Source: Brucella cytisi (GTDB taxonomy: Bacteria; Pseudomonadota; Alphaproteobacteria; Rhizobiales; Rhizobiaceae). Taken from it: a stretch of 64,000 bases of DNA. Made by a program: the position numbers and the translations under genes. Shown here piece by piece: positions 1 through 9,757 of the stretch (its first letter is position 1; each line of letters begins with the position of its first letter). The stretch is taken from positions 2,332,001 through 2,396,000 of the forward strand of contig JAAVLQ010000001.1 of the NCBI GenBank assembly GCA_012103075.1, read 5' to 3'. The notes below the pieces were generated by a model, which searched no databases, was not told where the DNA came from, and saw only the letters and a program-made list of their open reading frames with translations.

Positions 1-355
1 GTTCGCTTTCGGTCGCGTTGCCAATGGTGTTGAGCGCCGACCGGTCGAGATCGACACAGCAATCGAAGAGACTCTGGTCGGCATGGGTTGCACGCTGCAG
101 TGCCTTTTCATTGGTCGCCGGATGAACACCACTGATCAGAAGCCGCTTTCCTCGCTTGTCCTTCAGAAGATCAACCGCAGCCTGAATTCTCGACTGGCCA
201 CCGGTGAGAACGATGATGGCATCGGCAGGCTCATCGATAGCCGGCGGCTGCATGCTGGTGACCTTTTCACCGAACGCGACGAAGCCGACGAGAAACGCCA
301 GAAGAATAACAAACAGAACGATGGAAACGGGCTGGAGACGTCTGAACATGCGCAT
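1..355 (-). CDS. YdcF/SanA-like DUF218 envelope protein (cut by window edge)
   Basis: Only the first ~118 codons lie in the window; the gene runs off the left edge. The product starts with MRMFRRLQPVS, has one hydrophobic segment (about residues 10-28) that would anchor it in the inner membrane, and continues with DAIIVLTGGQSR, the nucleotide-like binding strand of the DUF218/YdcF family. A second ATG two codons downstream is an equally possible start. It lies downstream of ftsX in the same orientation, a common order in Brucella and relatives. The family is linked to envelope integrity and vancomycin exclusion, but its biochemical role is unclear. The 269 bases between it and ftsX hold no convincing gene. 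Confidence 0.85.
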   Translation of the reverse strand, partial: MRMFRRLQPVSIVLFVILLAFLVGFVAFGEKVTSMQPPAIDEPADAIIVLTGGQSRIQAAVDLLKDKRGKRLLISGVHPATNEKALQRATHADQSLFDCCVDLDRSALNTIGNATESE

Positions 356-624
356 TATGACAGACCATAGGAAATTGCCGGAGACAAGTGCAAGAGATTG
401 CAGGTGAGCGCCATTCCGGCTGCGGCGCCAGACCACATCTCCTGAAGAAAACCCGTTTGCTGTCTGCCTCTGTGCCACTGCATCGTCACTCGACCGGTGC
501 CCGCCCGATAGCGCTTGCGGGATTCGCGTACCATCTCTTCTTCCATCATAGCCAGCATTGCGGCGAGAAGTCGGAGAAGCAGACGAAAATCTTGTCTTGA
601 AAGCGCCTGTATCGGAAAAGGTCT

Positions 625-1578
625 TCATTCGGAGCGCACTCCCGGACCGTCCATGGTTGCAAGCTGGCGGATCACCGTCAGGCGGCTGGTCAGCATGGTC
701 AGGAAACTGACCAGAATAATGATGACGGCAGCGCCGATATAGCCATCGCGCCCGATGGCGAAATTACCGAACATGGCGGCAGCCTGATCACCTTCAGGTG
801 TCGCCATATGGCTCGACGCCCACCAGGAAAACATCAGGAAGACCAGCATTGCCGCCGCTCCACCGCACAGTGCGCCTTTCAGTGCTGTGCGGAAGAAGTG
901 CCATTCAAACTCGCGCGCAACAAATTTCGATTCCGCGCCGATGAAATGCAGAACCTCGATAATATGGCCGTTGCCGGACATCGCACCGCGCGTGGCAAAG
1001 ATAACGGTTAGAACGGTCGCAGCGATCACAAGCGAGAGAACGCCTGTGCCGACGAACACCGTCGTATGCGCCATGGAGACGAGACGGTCGACCCATGTGC
1101 GGTGATCATCGAAGGTCGCAGCCGGAATGGCGCGGGTGATTTCAGTCCGCATGGTTTCGAAATCAGGCGGGGCATTTTCATCGATCGTAACGACGACAAG
1201 ACGCGGCACGGGCAATTCATCGATGTTAAGGCCACTGCCGAGCCATGGTTCGAGCAACCGGGCGGTCGCATCCTTGTCGATGATGCTGGTGCCTTTCACA
1301 CCGGCAAAACCACGCGCGATTTCGCTGGCCTGAGCCAGCGCCTTTTCCATATCCTGCCCGTCGACAGGCCGGATCTGGATCGTGGCTTCGCGAGCTATCT
1401 GGCTCTGCCGTGCAGCGGCCGAGGTGCGAACGAGCGTCACGCCGCCCATCGTCAGGCATGCCAGAAAGGTCATGATCGCGATCACGATGACAAGTGCAGT
1501 TCCCGTTACGCTACCATCAGGCACGATGGGACTCGGTCCCTGACGCTTCCGGCGTTTGCCGATACGAACGAGCAGCAT
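625..1578 (-). CDS. ftsX: Cell division protein FtsX
   Basis: FtsX is the membrane half of the FtsEX ABC-type complex, which couples the divisome to peptidoglycan hydrolases. The 317-residue product has the family layout: a basic cytoplasmic N-terminus, a first membrane helix near residues 25-50, a periplasmic domain to about 165, and three further helices (about 170-195, 235-255 and 280-305). The frame is intact. The start ATG has AAGGA very close upstream; no other ATG exists between it and the preceding in-frame stop. It follows ftsE by 63 bases on the same strand, so the two are almost certainly co-transcribed. It holds one of the very few intact CCWGG sites in the window (position 822). 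Confidence 0.95.
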   Translation of the reverse strand: MLLVRIGKRRKRQGPSPIVPDGSVTGTALVIVIAIMTFLACLTMGGVTLVRTSAAARQSQIAREATIQIRPVDGQDMEKALAQASEIARGFAGVKGTSIIDKDATARLLEPWLGSGLNIDELPVPRLVVVTIDENAPPDFETMRTEITRAIPAATFDDHRTWVDRLVSMAHTTVFVGTGVLSLVIAATVLTVIFATRGAMSGNGHIIEVLHFIGAESKFVAREFEWHFFRTALKGALCGGAAAMLVFLMFSWWASSHMATPEGDQAAAMFGNFAIGRDGYIGAAVIIILVSFLTMLTSRLTVIRQLATMDGPGVRSE

Positions 1579-1641
1579 GTCCTTGAGGTCTTCGAAACGG
1601 ACCCGGATGTCATCAATGTACGTCGCCGGGCGTTCTTTGCA

Positions 1642-2301
1642 TCAATCATAGATGTCGAGCCGCCCATGTTCGAGGATCATGCGTCGCGCATCCACCTGCT
1701 CCATCAGGGAAAGGTCGTGGGTCGCGATAATCACAGCTGTGCCCGAACGGTTCAGCTCGGTGAAAAGGCGCAGCAGACGCTTCGCAAGCGGCGGATCGAC
1801 ATTGCCGGTCGGTTCGTCGGCCAGAAGAAGTTCCGGCTGATCAATGAGCGCGCGCGCAATCGCTGCGCGCTGCTTCTCACCGCCTGAAAGAACCGGCGGC
1901 AGCACATTCATGCGGTCGCCGAGCCCGACCCAGTGCAGAAGTTCCTCCACCTCATGACGATAGGTTGCCTCTTCCTTTCCGCGCACGCGCAGTGGAAGCG
2001 CCACATTCTCATAGGTGGTCATATGGTCGAGCAGGCGGAAATCACGGAACACGATGCCGATACGACGGCGCAGAAGCGGAATTTCCGCATGATTGAGCCG
2101 TGCAACATCCTTGCCGAAAATATTGATAAGACCGCGCGTCGGCTTCAGGGCCATGAAAAGAAGTCGCATGAGCGACGTCTTTCCTGCCCCGGAAGGGCCG
2201 GTTAAAAACTGGAATGAACGCGGCGGAATATGGAAACTGACATCGCGCAGGATCTCAGGACCCATTCCATATCGCAGGCCGACATTCTCGAAACGTATCA
2301 C
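1642..2301 (-). CDS. ftsE: Cell division ATP-binding protein FtsE
   Basis: FtsE is the cytoplasmic ATPase of the FtsEX complex. All ABC ATPase motifs are visible: Walker A GPSGAGKT, signature LSGGEKQR, Walker B LLLADEPTG and the H-loop THD. The open frame reaches back to an ATG at 2352, but family members begin with IRFENVGLRYG, which here follows a GTG at 2301; I chose that start, giving 219 residues, the usual length. The stretch between the two starts does not resemble the family. The gene is intact and is followed by ftsX. It is divergent from the next gene to the right, so the promoter should lie in 2302-2517. Confidence 0.95.
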   Translation of the reverse strand: MIRFENVGLRYGMGPEILRDVSFHIPPRSFQFLTGPSGAGKTSLMRLLFMALKPTRGLINIFGKDVARLNHAEIPLLRRRIGIVFRDFRLLDHMTTYENVALPLRVRGKEEATYRHEVEELLHWVGLGDRMNVLPPVLSGGEKQRAAIARALIDQPELLLADEPTGNVDPPLAKRLLRLFTELNRSGTAVIIATHDLSLMEQVDARRMILEHGRLDIYD

Positions 2302-2517
2302 CGAGCTGTTTCTCTTCAATTGTCCGCACGCTGAACGACGCACGGATGACATCGATATCAGATCGACCTTTATCCTCTATGGTTAATGTTGCGTTAATTC
2401 CGCTCGAACAAGCCTAAAAAAGTGCGTGACCGAGGCTGCGGCCATGAAGCATTAACCATTATGAGCCAGTGTGTGGCACCGGTCGAAGGGGCGAAAAACG
2501 CAAAGGAAGATGACGGC

Positions 2518-3143
2518 ATGATGGCGAAACAACCATCGACAGCGCAGATGTCGCGCGCGCCTTCGTGCGAAAACCATCGCGCGACACGGTTTGCTTCCGA
2601 TGCCGGACTGATTGAAGACGCCGAATTCGAAACCATCGTTCCGGGGTCATCACCCCGGAAATTTCTCTCGTACAGCATTCCGCAGAAGCCGTTCGCCCCA
2701 CGCAAGCTGGTGTCCGAAACAAGTCTTCCCAGTGGATGGCCGGGATTCGGGTATTGGGTTTTCGTCGCTCTTTGCGCGACAACCGCTTTCTGGATAGCGG
2801 GCGGATATACACTGCTTGCCGGCAAATCTCTTTCCGGCGGGCAACCAACCTTGCCGCTCATTTCGGCACTTCAGCTTACTGATCTCAAAACCAGCGTCGG
2901 AGTGCATGACAAGGGCAAGGTTCTGAGTGTCGGCGGCCGCATCCGGAACACCACATCCGAAGAACGCGCCACGCCCCCGCTGATCGTCATGATCACCTAT
3001 AGCGACGGCAGCAAACGCGAACGCCGTCTGGCTCTGGTGAAGCAATGCTGAAACCGGGTGCATATATCGACTTCGAAACGATGCTCCCGGCGCTGCGCGG
3101 CACCATCGAGAAAGTCGATGTGCGATTGGCCACCCCGGCCTAG
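2518..3143 (+). CDS. Single-pass membrane protein of unknown function (frameshifted)
   Basis: About 208 residues once one missing base near 3046 is restored. As written, the frame stops after residues reading LVKQC; adding one base gives LVKQMLKPGAYIDFETML and runs on to a TAG at 3141. There is a disordered N-terminal half, one membrane helix (FGYWVFVALCATTAFWIAGGY) and a C-terminal beta domain of the kind found in DUF3426/MJ0042-type proteins next to ftsEX. The zinc-binding CxxC pairs of MJ0042 proteins are not visible. I chose the ATG at 2518 because AAAGGAAG lies before it; ATGs at 2422 and 2461 are alternatives. Function unknown. Confidence 0.6.
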
Positions 3144-3179
3144 TAACGCCGACCCAAAAACCTAGCTCGGCGCCTCCGG

Positions 3180-3452
3180 CTACTGCCAGCAGCCGAGATT
3201 ACGCCCTTTGAGGTTGTGGGCATCGATATCGACCACAAGGCGCGGGTCTTCGCGTAAAAGAACCAGCGTCGTGCGCTGTTTGAGATCGATCTTCTGCCAG
3301 CCCGTACATTCGGTTGGCATTGGCGTGCTGTCGATCTTCACCTTTTCCGTCCATGCAGTTGCCGTGCAGCCGGATAGCGCCGCAACAATCGGAACGACCC
3401 TAACGGCATTTAGAACAAGCCTTTGTGTTTTCGTCCCACGATGAGTGTTCAA
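3180..3452 (-). CDS. Small lipoprotein resembling phage lysis (Rz1/o-spanin-like) proteins
   Basis: About 90 residues. With a TTG start at 3452 (GGAG nine bases upstream) the product has a short basic N-terminus, a hydrophobic stretch and the lipobox ALSGC, with the acylated Cys near residue 29. The mature part ends VDIDAHNLKGRNLGCWQ. That tail resembles small prophage-encoded lipoproteins of alphaproteobacteria that sit beside holin and endolysin genes (pattern HN..G...C.W). I know this pattern from the family in general and could not test it. No other phage gene is intact nearby; the upstream bases on the same strand (3530-3600) read as a short C-terminal fragment ending AEKGGGTL. Confidence 0.5.
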   Translation of the reverse strand: MNTHRGTKTQRLVLNAVRVVPIVAALSGCTATAWTEKVKIDSTPMPTECTGWQKIDLKQRTTLVLLREDPRLVVDIDAHNLKGRNLGCWQ

Positions 3453-3831
3453 GGCTGACAACTCCAATCTGCCCCGCGAAATCCCTGCCAATCGATCTTG
3501 CATTGGCCAGCGTCGCCCGTTCGACATCTGCGCTTATAACGTGCCGCCGCCCTTCTCCGCAATATAGCTGAGCGGGATCGACAGCTTTAAAAAAGCCCAG
3601 CCGATCAACTCTTACTATCCATCGAAACCCAATTTAGAAGAGATATAAAAGCAAACACGAATATACGAAGAATAGCTTTTCATTTACTGAAATGACGGGA
3701 AAAATCCACAGAGAACAAAAGCCTCCAATCAAGTTAAACATGATTGTCCGAAGAAAAAGACGATTATATGCTTCTTGCTAAATGATTCGCATATGGCATT
3801 TTTCACTACACCACCAACCCCGGGGATTTCC
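3453..3831. other. Intergenic stretch before aqpZ, no gene supported
   Basis: AT-rich compared with the rest of the window, especially 3600-3790. On the minus strand 3540-3600 looks like the tail of a lost or frameshifted gene upstream of the lysis-like lipoprotein. The remainder should carry the aqpZ promoter, but I could not assign clear -35 and -10 boxes. Confidence 0.5.
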
Positions 3832-4518
3832 ATGCTGAACAAATTGTCGGCTGAATTTTTCGGAACATTCTGGCTTGTTTTCGGGGGCTGCGGCAGCGCA
3901 ATCCTCGCCGCAGCCTTCCCTGAACTGGGCATCGGCTTTCTCGGCGTTGCTCTCGCCTTCGGTTTGACTGTCCTGACCATGGCTTATGCTGTGGGCGGCA
4001 TTTCCGGCGGCCATTTCAACCCGGCTGTCTCCTTGGGCCTCATGGTGGCTGGTCGACTTCCAGCCAAGGACCTGATCCCTTACTGGGTTGCGCAGGTTCT
4101 GGGAGCCATTGCGGCTGCAGCAGTTCTCTTCCTTATCGCCTCGGGCAAGGAAGGCTTCTCCGCCGGTGGCCTCGCTTCCAACGGCTATGGTGAACTTTCA
4201 CCGGGCGGCTACAGCATGATGGCGGGCCTGCTCATCGAGGTTATCCTGACGGCCTTCTTCCTTATCATCATTCTGGGCTCCACATCGTCGCTGGCTCCAG
4301 CTGGTTTTGCTCCGATTGCCATCGGTCTCGGTCTCACCCTGATCCATTTGATTTCGATCCCGGTCACCAATACGTCGGTAAATCCGGCCCGCTCGACCGG
4401 CGTTGCTCTCTTCGCCGATACAGCAGCACTCAGCCAGCTCTGGCTGTTCTGGGTTGCGCCGCTCGTCGGCGCGGCTATCGGCGCGATCATCTGGAAAGGC
4501 CTGCTCGGCAAGGATTGA
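3832..4518 (+). CDS. aqpZ: Aquaporin Z
   Basis: Water channel of the inner membrane, 228 residues, the usual AqpZ length. Both pore motifs are present: NPA in HFNPAVS (residues 63-65) and NPA in SVNPARS. The residues of the AqpZ selectivity filter can be recognised (Phe in the second helix, His in LIHLIS, Thr before the second NPA, Arg after it), which points to a water-specific channel rather than a glycerol facilitator. The open frame extends upstream to 3775, but family members start with [13 protein letters not shown] and GGGGA precedes this ATG. A clear terminator follows. The gene is intact. Confidence 0.95.
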   Translation: MLNKLSAEFFGTFWLVFGGCGSAILAAAFPELGIGFLGVALAFGLTVLTMAYAVGGISGGHFNPAVSLGLMVAGRLPAKDLIPYWVAQVLGAIAAAAVLFLIASGKEGFSAGGLASNGYGELSPGGYSMMAGLLIEVILTAFFLIIILGSTSSLAPAGFAPIAIGLGLTLIHLISIPVTNTSVNPARSTGVALFADTAALSQLWLFWVAPLVGAAIGAIIWKGLLGKD

Positions 4519-4536
4519 TCCAGAACGACAACAATG

Positions 4537-4560
4537 AAAGGCCGGTTTATTCCGGCCTTT
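4537..4560 (+). terminator. Terminator after aqpZ
   Basis: Inverted repeat AAAGGCCGG ... CCGGCCTTT with a six-base loop, 19 bases after the aqpZ stop and followed by TTCTT-rich sequence. Confidence 0.8.
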
Positions 4561-4660
4561 CTTGCTTTCAGGACTCTTTTGCAATCGTCTCGAACAGAGC
4601 CGCACAAAAAATGGTTCCGATCATGGGAAGGATGCTGTAAGTAACATCTATCTTCTTGTT

Positions 4661-4711
4661 GTAACGCATTATCCGACGCAAAGCTGCTTCGCACTTTTGC
4701 TGGAGGTGCTC
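4661..4711. repeat. Dispersed repeat containing GCTTCGCACTTTTGCTGG
   Basis: The core GCTTCGCACTTTTGCTGG occurs again at 30030-30047, with similar flanks (GACGCAAAGCTGC here, GGCGCAAAACCGC there). Such short extragenic elements are common in Brucella and rhizobia. This copy ends about ten bases before the start codon of the MFS gene, so it would be part of its 5' leader. Confidence 0.65.
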
Positions 4712-4719
4712 CAGATGTT

Positions 4720-5965
4720 ATGAGCAATGTCCCCTCTACCGATGCTTCTTCTGCGGATCGTTACGCAGCTTTCCGGCACTCTGCCTTCAAAAATACTGGG
4801 GCGCCCGTTTCCTGAGCGCATTTGCGGTGCAAATCGTGAGTGTGTCAGTGGGCTGGCAGATTTATGACCTCACCCGCGACGCCTTCAATCTGGGCATGGT
4901 CGGACTGGTGCAATTTCTACCGGCCCTGTTGCTGGTTCTGGTAACCGGTGCCGCTGCCGACCGCTTCGGCAGGCGCTTTATCATGGGTCTGTCACTCATT
5001 CTGGAAAGCGTGGTGACGGCGTTGCTGCTCAGTCTGACGCTCGCCGGTCTGTTCGAGCCCCTGACGGTCTTTGCCGCACTGACACTTTTGGCGTCGCACG
5101 CGCGTTTCTTGGCCCGTCTTCCGCATCGCTCGTCGTTAATCTCGTGCCGACAGAGGATTTCGCCAACGCCGTTTCGTGGAATTCATCTGCATGGCAGGTG
5201 GCAACAATCGTGGGACCTGTCGCAGGTGGTCTGCTCTATGGCATTTCGCCGGTTGCAGCCTATTCCGTCGCCACGCTGTTCCTGCTGATCGGCTCCGTCC
5301 TGATCTTTTCCATTCCAAAGCCCAAACAGCACACGCTTGCCGAACAGCGCTCACTGACAAGCATGCTCGCTGGCTTCCGCTACATCTGGAAGGAAAAGAT
5401 CGTCCTTGGCGCCATCTCGCTCGACCTCTTTGCCGTTCTCCTTGGCGGAACGGTGGCGCTGCTGCCGATTTACGCACGCGACATCCTCGATCTCGGTCCG
5501 TGGGGGCTCGGCCTGCTGCGATCCGCTCCCGGTATCGGCGCTGTTCTGACCGCCGTCTGGCTTGCCGGACACCCGATCCGCGACCATGCAGGTCGCGTGA
5601 TGTTCGTCTTCGTCGGCCTGTTCGGTCTGTTCAATATTATCTTCGGGGTCTCGACCCTGACATGGCTGTCGGTCATTGCTCTGGCACTTGCAGGTGCCGC
5701 TGACATGATCAGCGTCTATATCCGTGAAACGCTTATGCAGCTCTGGACGCCCGATCACGTGCGCGGTCGTGTCAATGCCGTCAACATGGTCTTTGTCGGT
5801 GCATCGAACGAACTGGGCGAGTTTCGCGCCGGCCTGATGGCTGCGGCCATCGGCGCTGTTCCCGCTGTCGTCATCGGTGGATTGGGATCAATCGCCGTTG
5901 CTGTTGCCCGGGCGGCAATGTTCCCGCAATTGCGCAAGGCCCGTCACCTGCAGGGACGGACTTGA
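4720..5965 (+). CDS. MFS exporter, EntS-like (two frameshifts)
   Basis: A major facilitator of about 415 residues, resembling the enterobactin-exporter/MFS_3 group: SAFAVQIVSVSVGWQIYDLT in helix 1 and the loop motif GAAADRFGRR between helices 2 and 3. Two bases are missing: one in an A-run at 4789-4793 (AFKKYWGARFL is expected) and one in the G-run at 5090 (LLGVARAFLGP is expected). With both restored the reading runs from ATG 4720 to TGA 5963-5965. The substrate cannot be told from sequence; relatives export siderophores or drugs. It stands alone between aqpZ and a convergent TerB gene. Confidence 0.85.
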
Positions 5966-5984
5966 TCTCTCAAATCAGAGATGA

Positions 5985-6464
5985 TCAGGAGGCGGACGTG
6001 CTACGATTCGCCTCGTCCATGCGATCCTGAATGGCATTCCGGTCATCCTGCTGGATGCCAACGAGTTCGGCCACGCGCCACATTACGTCGGCCTCGACTT
6101 CGCTCACCTTGCCGTCAGCGTAGACCATTTCCCACATCAGTCCGATAAGGTCTAGGCGAGCCTGATAATCGAGCTGCCGCTTCAGAACCGAAGTGAAATC
6201 CGAAAGGTCAATCGCTTCCTGATCGGCTTTTTCCGCTGCCCGGATGAGTTGTTTCAGACTGTCGCCTTTAAGGCCATATTTCTGTGACAGCATCGAAGAA
6301 AGCTTCTTACGCTCGCTTTCCCGCGTTTCGCCGTCGGCATCCATGATGTGATAAAGCAAAGCGGCGGCGGCCAGTCGTGGATCATCATTGGAAAATTTTT
6401 CGCTCCGGTCACGAAAACCGTTGGCGGGAAGCTCTTTTAAAAAATCCAGAAGACGATCGAACAT
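5985..6464 (-). CDS. TerB-family tellurite-resistance-like protein
   Basis: Intact, 159 residues, all-helical. It matches the TerB/DjlA-type fold: LAAAALLYHIMDADGETRES followed by a second repeat LIGLMWEMVYADGKVSEVE; each carries the acidic DADG/YADG loop that binds metal in TerB. The protein is probably cytoplasmic. Single TerB proteins of this kind are widespread in the order and are not tied to a tellurite operon here. It is convergent with the MFS gene (19 bases apart). Confidence 0.85.
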   Translation of the reverse strand: MFDRLLDFLKELPANGFRDRSEKFSNDDPRLAAAALLYHIMDADGETRESERKKLSSMLSQKYGLKGDSLKQLIRAAEKADQEAIDLSDFTSVLKRQLDYQARLDLIGLMWEMVYADGKVSEVEADVMWRVAELVGIQQDDRNAIQDRMDEANRSTSAS

Positions 6465-6562
6465 TCACCCTCGCTGCCATGTTTGCAACTTGTCAGCCGT
6501 TACGGCGATTCCGGCATCTTTGTTAGCAACATCGAAGGTAACGAGCTGAATGCGCCACGCAA

Positions 6563-6596
6563 GACGGTAAACGGTCTTGCGCAACCGTTTACCGTC
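6563..6596. other. Perfect 13-bp inverted repeat between HemY-like and TerB genes
   Basis: Arms GACGGTAAACGGT (6563-6575) and ACCGTTTACCGTC (6584-6596) with an eight-base loop, in the 181-bp gap between the HemY-like gene stop and the TerB start, both on the minus strand. No T-run follows on either side, so a rho-independent terminator is not supported. It could be a processing hairpin or a protein-binding palindrome. Confidence 0.6.
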
Positions 6597-6645
6597 CAAG
6601 AGATGGGCTGCGTTGTTTTTCGGCAACGATTTCTCGGAAGCCTGA

Positions 6646-8306
6646 TCAGAAAAGCCTCAATCCGCTCTGGGCTTTTTGCGAAGGCTTGTTTTCGTCGACA
6701 CCCGGATCGTCCACCACCAGATGCGCGCGACGCGGCTCGTCCTCCATATCGTCATCAGTCGCGACCACATTTGGGACAGGCGGCTTCACCTCCTCGACCT
6801 TTTTATCGAAGGGGCTGGCGATACCTTGACCGGCTCGGCGGCAGGCACGATGACTTCAGCTTCCTCAACATCGCGAACAGGCAACTTTCTCTCCACGACG
6901 GCTGATGCATCCACTACGCCAGCCTTGTCTTTCGGCTCTGCAAGAACCAGCGGATTGCCCGGCTTTGCTTCCACCGGGCCTTTGATTTCAGGTTTTTCCG
7001 CTTCAATGGCTGGAGCAAGTTCCACGACGGGAACCTTCCACTCGAAGCTGTTGAGGCGTCCCGTAACCGGCGATACAGGCGACCATTGTTCTGAAACATA
7101 ACCGTCGGCAGTCCATGCAGGATCACGCGGCGCCTTGACGGCCCGCGCCAGCCATTCACGAACCTTGCCCTGATCACCCGTTTCAGCTTCTTCAATATCG
7201 GCCAGCAACAGATAGGCGCTTTCGCGCGGCGAAGCGCGCAGAACCTGCTCGGCATTGTCGCGGGCAAGGCGATAATCACCCGCCTCATAGGCAGCGCGTG
7301 CCAGAGCAAGACTGCCCTCGGCATTGTTGGAACGCAACGAGACGAGATGCCTTGCGCGCTTCAAACGGTCCTGAGGCGTATCACCTGACCGGGCGTAGAC
7401 ATAGGTCGAAGCAATGTCAGGATGTGGAAACCGTTTCCATGCCGCTTCCAGAATTTTCGAACCTTTTCGTATATCGCCATCGGAAAAAAGCGCACGCGCG
7501 GCAACCACGGCAGCTGGCACCAGATCGGATGCCAGCTTGTTCGCCTCCAGCGCCAGCGCTTTTGCCTGCACATGATCAACATCGGCGACTGCCATCGCCT
7601 TGGCGATCAAAAGTGCGGCGCGTTCTTTCTTCACCACATCCTTGCTATGGGCGAGTGCCTGTTTGCGTGCATCGACGAGCTTCAGCGCCGCATCCCAGTC
7701 GCCCTCGGCACAAAGCTGGCCCATCATGGCTGACGAGGCCCATTCAAGCTGCGGCGCTTGGCTCGCGGCTTCGGCGGCATAATGGCGGGCGGCATCGAGA
7801 GCGCCAACGCGCTGGGCTTCGATATAGAGGCCACGCAAGCCGAGCAGGCGCGTCTCGGGATCATCCACCATCGCCTCAAAACCTTTGCGGGCATCTTCCG
7901 TGCGCCCTTCCAGCATAGCGGTCTGTGCTTCGAGAAGCTTTATCAGCGGCTCCTGATCGGAACTCAGCAATTTGCCGGCCTGCTTGGTCATGCGGCGCGC
8001 TGCTTCCGCATCGCCGGCCCCGGCTGCAATCAATCCGGTTGAAAGCGACTGATAACCGCGATCACGCTTGCGCGCACGAAAATGCCTGCGCAGCGTGTAA
8101 GGTGACTGGATAATGCTCTTGACCAGCCACCACAGGATCAGGATGGCCGCGACGATGGCAACGATCCCCGCAACAGCGGTTATCAGCGGCACATTGTAAT
8201 GATTGCCCGCAAAAGTGACATCAAGTTCACCCGGACGGTCCGCAAGCCGGGCAAAGCCGAAACCAAGCGCGGCAACGACGACGAAATAGAACAGGACACG
8301 CAGCAT
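6646..8306 (-). CDS. HemY-like heme-biosynthesis-operon protein (TPR; C-terminal frameshift)
   Basis: About 553 residues after correction. The N-terminus has two membrane helices (residues 3-20 and 40-64), followed by a long helical tetratricopeptide-like region, as in the HemY protein of proteobacterial heme operons (not protoporphyrinogen oxidase). As written the frame ends KRSRR at 6786. One missing base near 6810 restores PFDKKVEEVKPPVPNVV and a natural stop at 6646-6648, in a tail rich in acidic and proline residues. It lies 11 bases after the mitofilin-family gene and downstream of hemD-hemC, forming a conserved alphaproteobacterial cluster. Its role in heme synthesis is inferred from context. 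Confidence 0.88.
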
Positions 8307-8317
8307 CGGCCCGCCTC

Positions 8318-9674
8318 CTACTGACCGGAAGAGGCCGGAGCCTCGCCAGTTTCACCCGTAGACGACTTGGGTTTCAAGCTGTCGGCAACGAGGCGCTGCA
8401 CAAGCGCATCAGCGTCACGCCGCGCCCGAATCTGATCAGCGAATTCCTGCGAGGTAGCCTTGGCATCAGCAGGCAACTGTTCCCATTCGCTGAGAGCACG
8501 CTCCAGATCACCCGCCTGCAGGGCGGCCTCCATTCGGGCCGTGATCGGTCCGACACCAGTGCCGGTGACATTGCCCGCAACCGGGCGCACGCTTACCAGT
8601 CCTCTGGCGCTGGCGACAAGCTGATCCCAAATTCCGGCATCGGCAGGCAGCTTGTTTTCCGTCGCGACGATCCGGTTCGCAACAGCACCGAACCACGCAT
8701 TCAGGTCGGCAACGGTCGGAACGCCCTTGTCGGCATGGGCGCGCAGCTGTTCGATGGATGCCTCGTCCGGTGCAACCGAAGCGTAAGTGTCCAGTTCCGC
8801 CTTGAAAGAACCACCACGATCAATCGCCGTTTTCAGCGCATTGGCCGCTATAAGCGCCGTCGCATCGGGCTGGCGTGAAGCACGGGTGACCTTCTCCTGC
8901 AAGGAGGTCAGTTTCGATTCGAGCGATGAAATCGTGCCGCTGTTTCCCGAAACTCCGGCTGTCGCCTCATCCGCCCGGCTCTGGGTCGCTGAAAGCTTGC
9001 TTTCCAGCGCGTCCAACCGCTCGGTCAGAGCAGTGGTATCGACCGCCGTGTCCCGCTCAGCCTCCCTCGGCAAGGCGGCAAATTGCTGCTGAAGATCGGT
9101 GAAGGAACCTGCCACCGCCTCTGCCTTGATCTCGGCTGCCTGAACATTCTTTTCCAGAGCCGCAAGCTGCGCGCGGCTTGTATCGTCAAGCGGCGCCGGT
9201 GTCGGATTGGTCCGCAAATCGGCGATCTGCTGTTCCATATGCGCAAGCTGTTCCGCTGTCACTCGCGCCCGGAGAGGGAATAACATTGCCCCATTGCAGA
9301 GCCAGCAAACCGCCAAGCCCGATTACACCACCAGCAATACCGGCCAGAAGATGCGACGCGCCCGCACCGCTCTTTTGCGCAGTCTGCTGGGTTTCCGGTT
9401 TCACGCCCGAGGTAAAAGGTGGTTTGGTATAAGTCGAACTTTCCGGCGTTTCCGTCTTCACGGTCTTTTCGGCAGCCGTCGCTTCGGGTTTGGGTGATGC
9501 AGGCTTCGGGGTTTCCGGTTTTGGGTTTTCAGATTTTGAGAAATTTCCCACCGGCTCCGCATCTGGCGTCGCCTTCGCCGGTTCGTCAACCCGCTTCACA
9601 TCCGATGGATCAAGATTGATCGTCACAGGATTACGGGCTGATTTGGAGTGTCGCGGAGTGCCGGGTTTCGCCAT
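8318..9674 (-). CDS. Mitofilin-family inner-membrane protein (frameshifted)
   Basis: About 452 residues, matching the COG4223/mitofilin group, the bacterial relatives of mitochondrial Mic60. The N-terminus (MAKPGTPRHSK) is Pro/Glu/Lys-rich and disordered. One glycine-rich membrane helix follows near residues 114-135, then a long coiled coil (ADLRTNPTPAPL onward) and a C-terminal helical domain. One base is missing near 9264: the first frame goes wrong after WGNVIPSPGA, and the second carries on with RVTAEQLAHMEQQIADL. It sits between hemD and the HemY-like gene with short spacing, so co-transcription is likely. Confidence 0.88.
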
Positions 9675-9757
9675 GGATCCTCTCGTAGATGCCGATTGGT
9701 TGCCTCAAACTCTAACAGATAAAATCGCCAGATGAAGGAAGGTTGCGCCGAAATGAG

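Noticed and set aside
355..558. 67-codon minus-strand ORF whose stop overlaps the YdcF-like start (TAATG)
   Set aside because: The overlap looks like coupling, but the peptide has no family resemblance, poor composition and no clear ribosome-binding site.
1066..1887. 273-codon plus-strand frame
   Set aside because: Antisense to ftsX and ftsE, which are unmistakable on the other strand.
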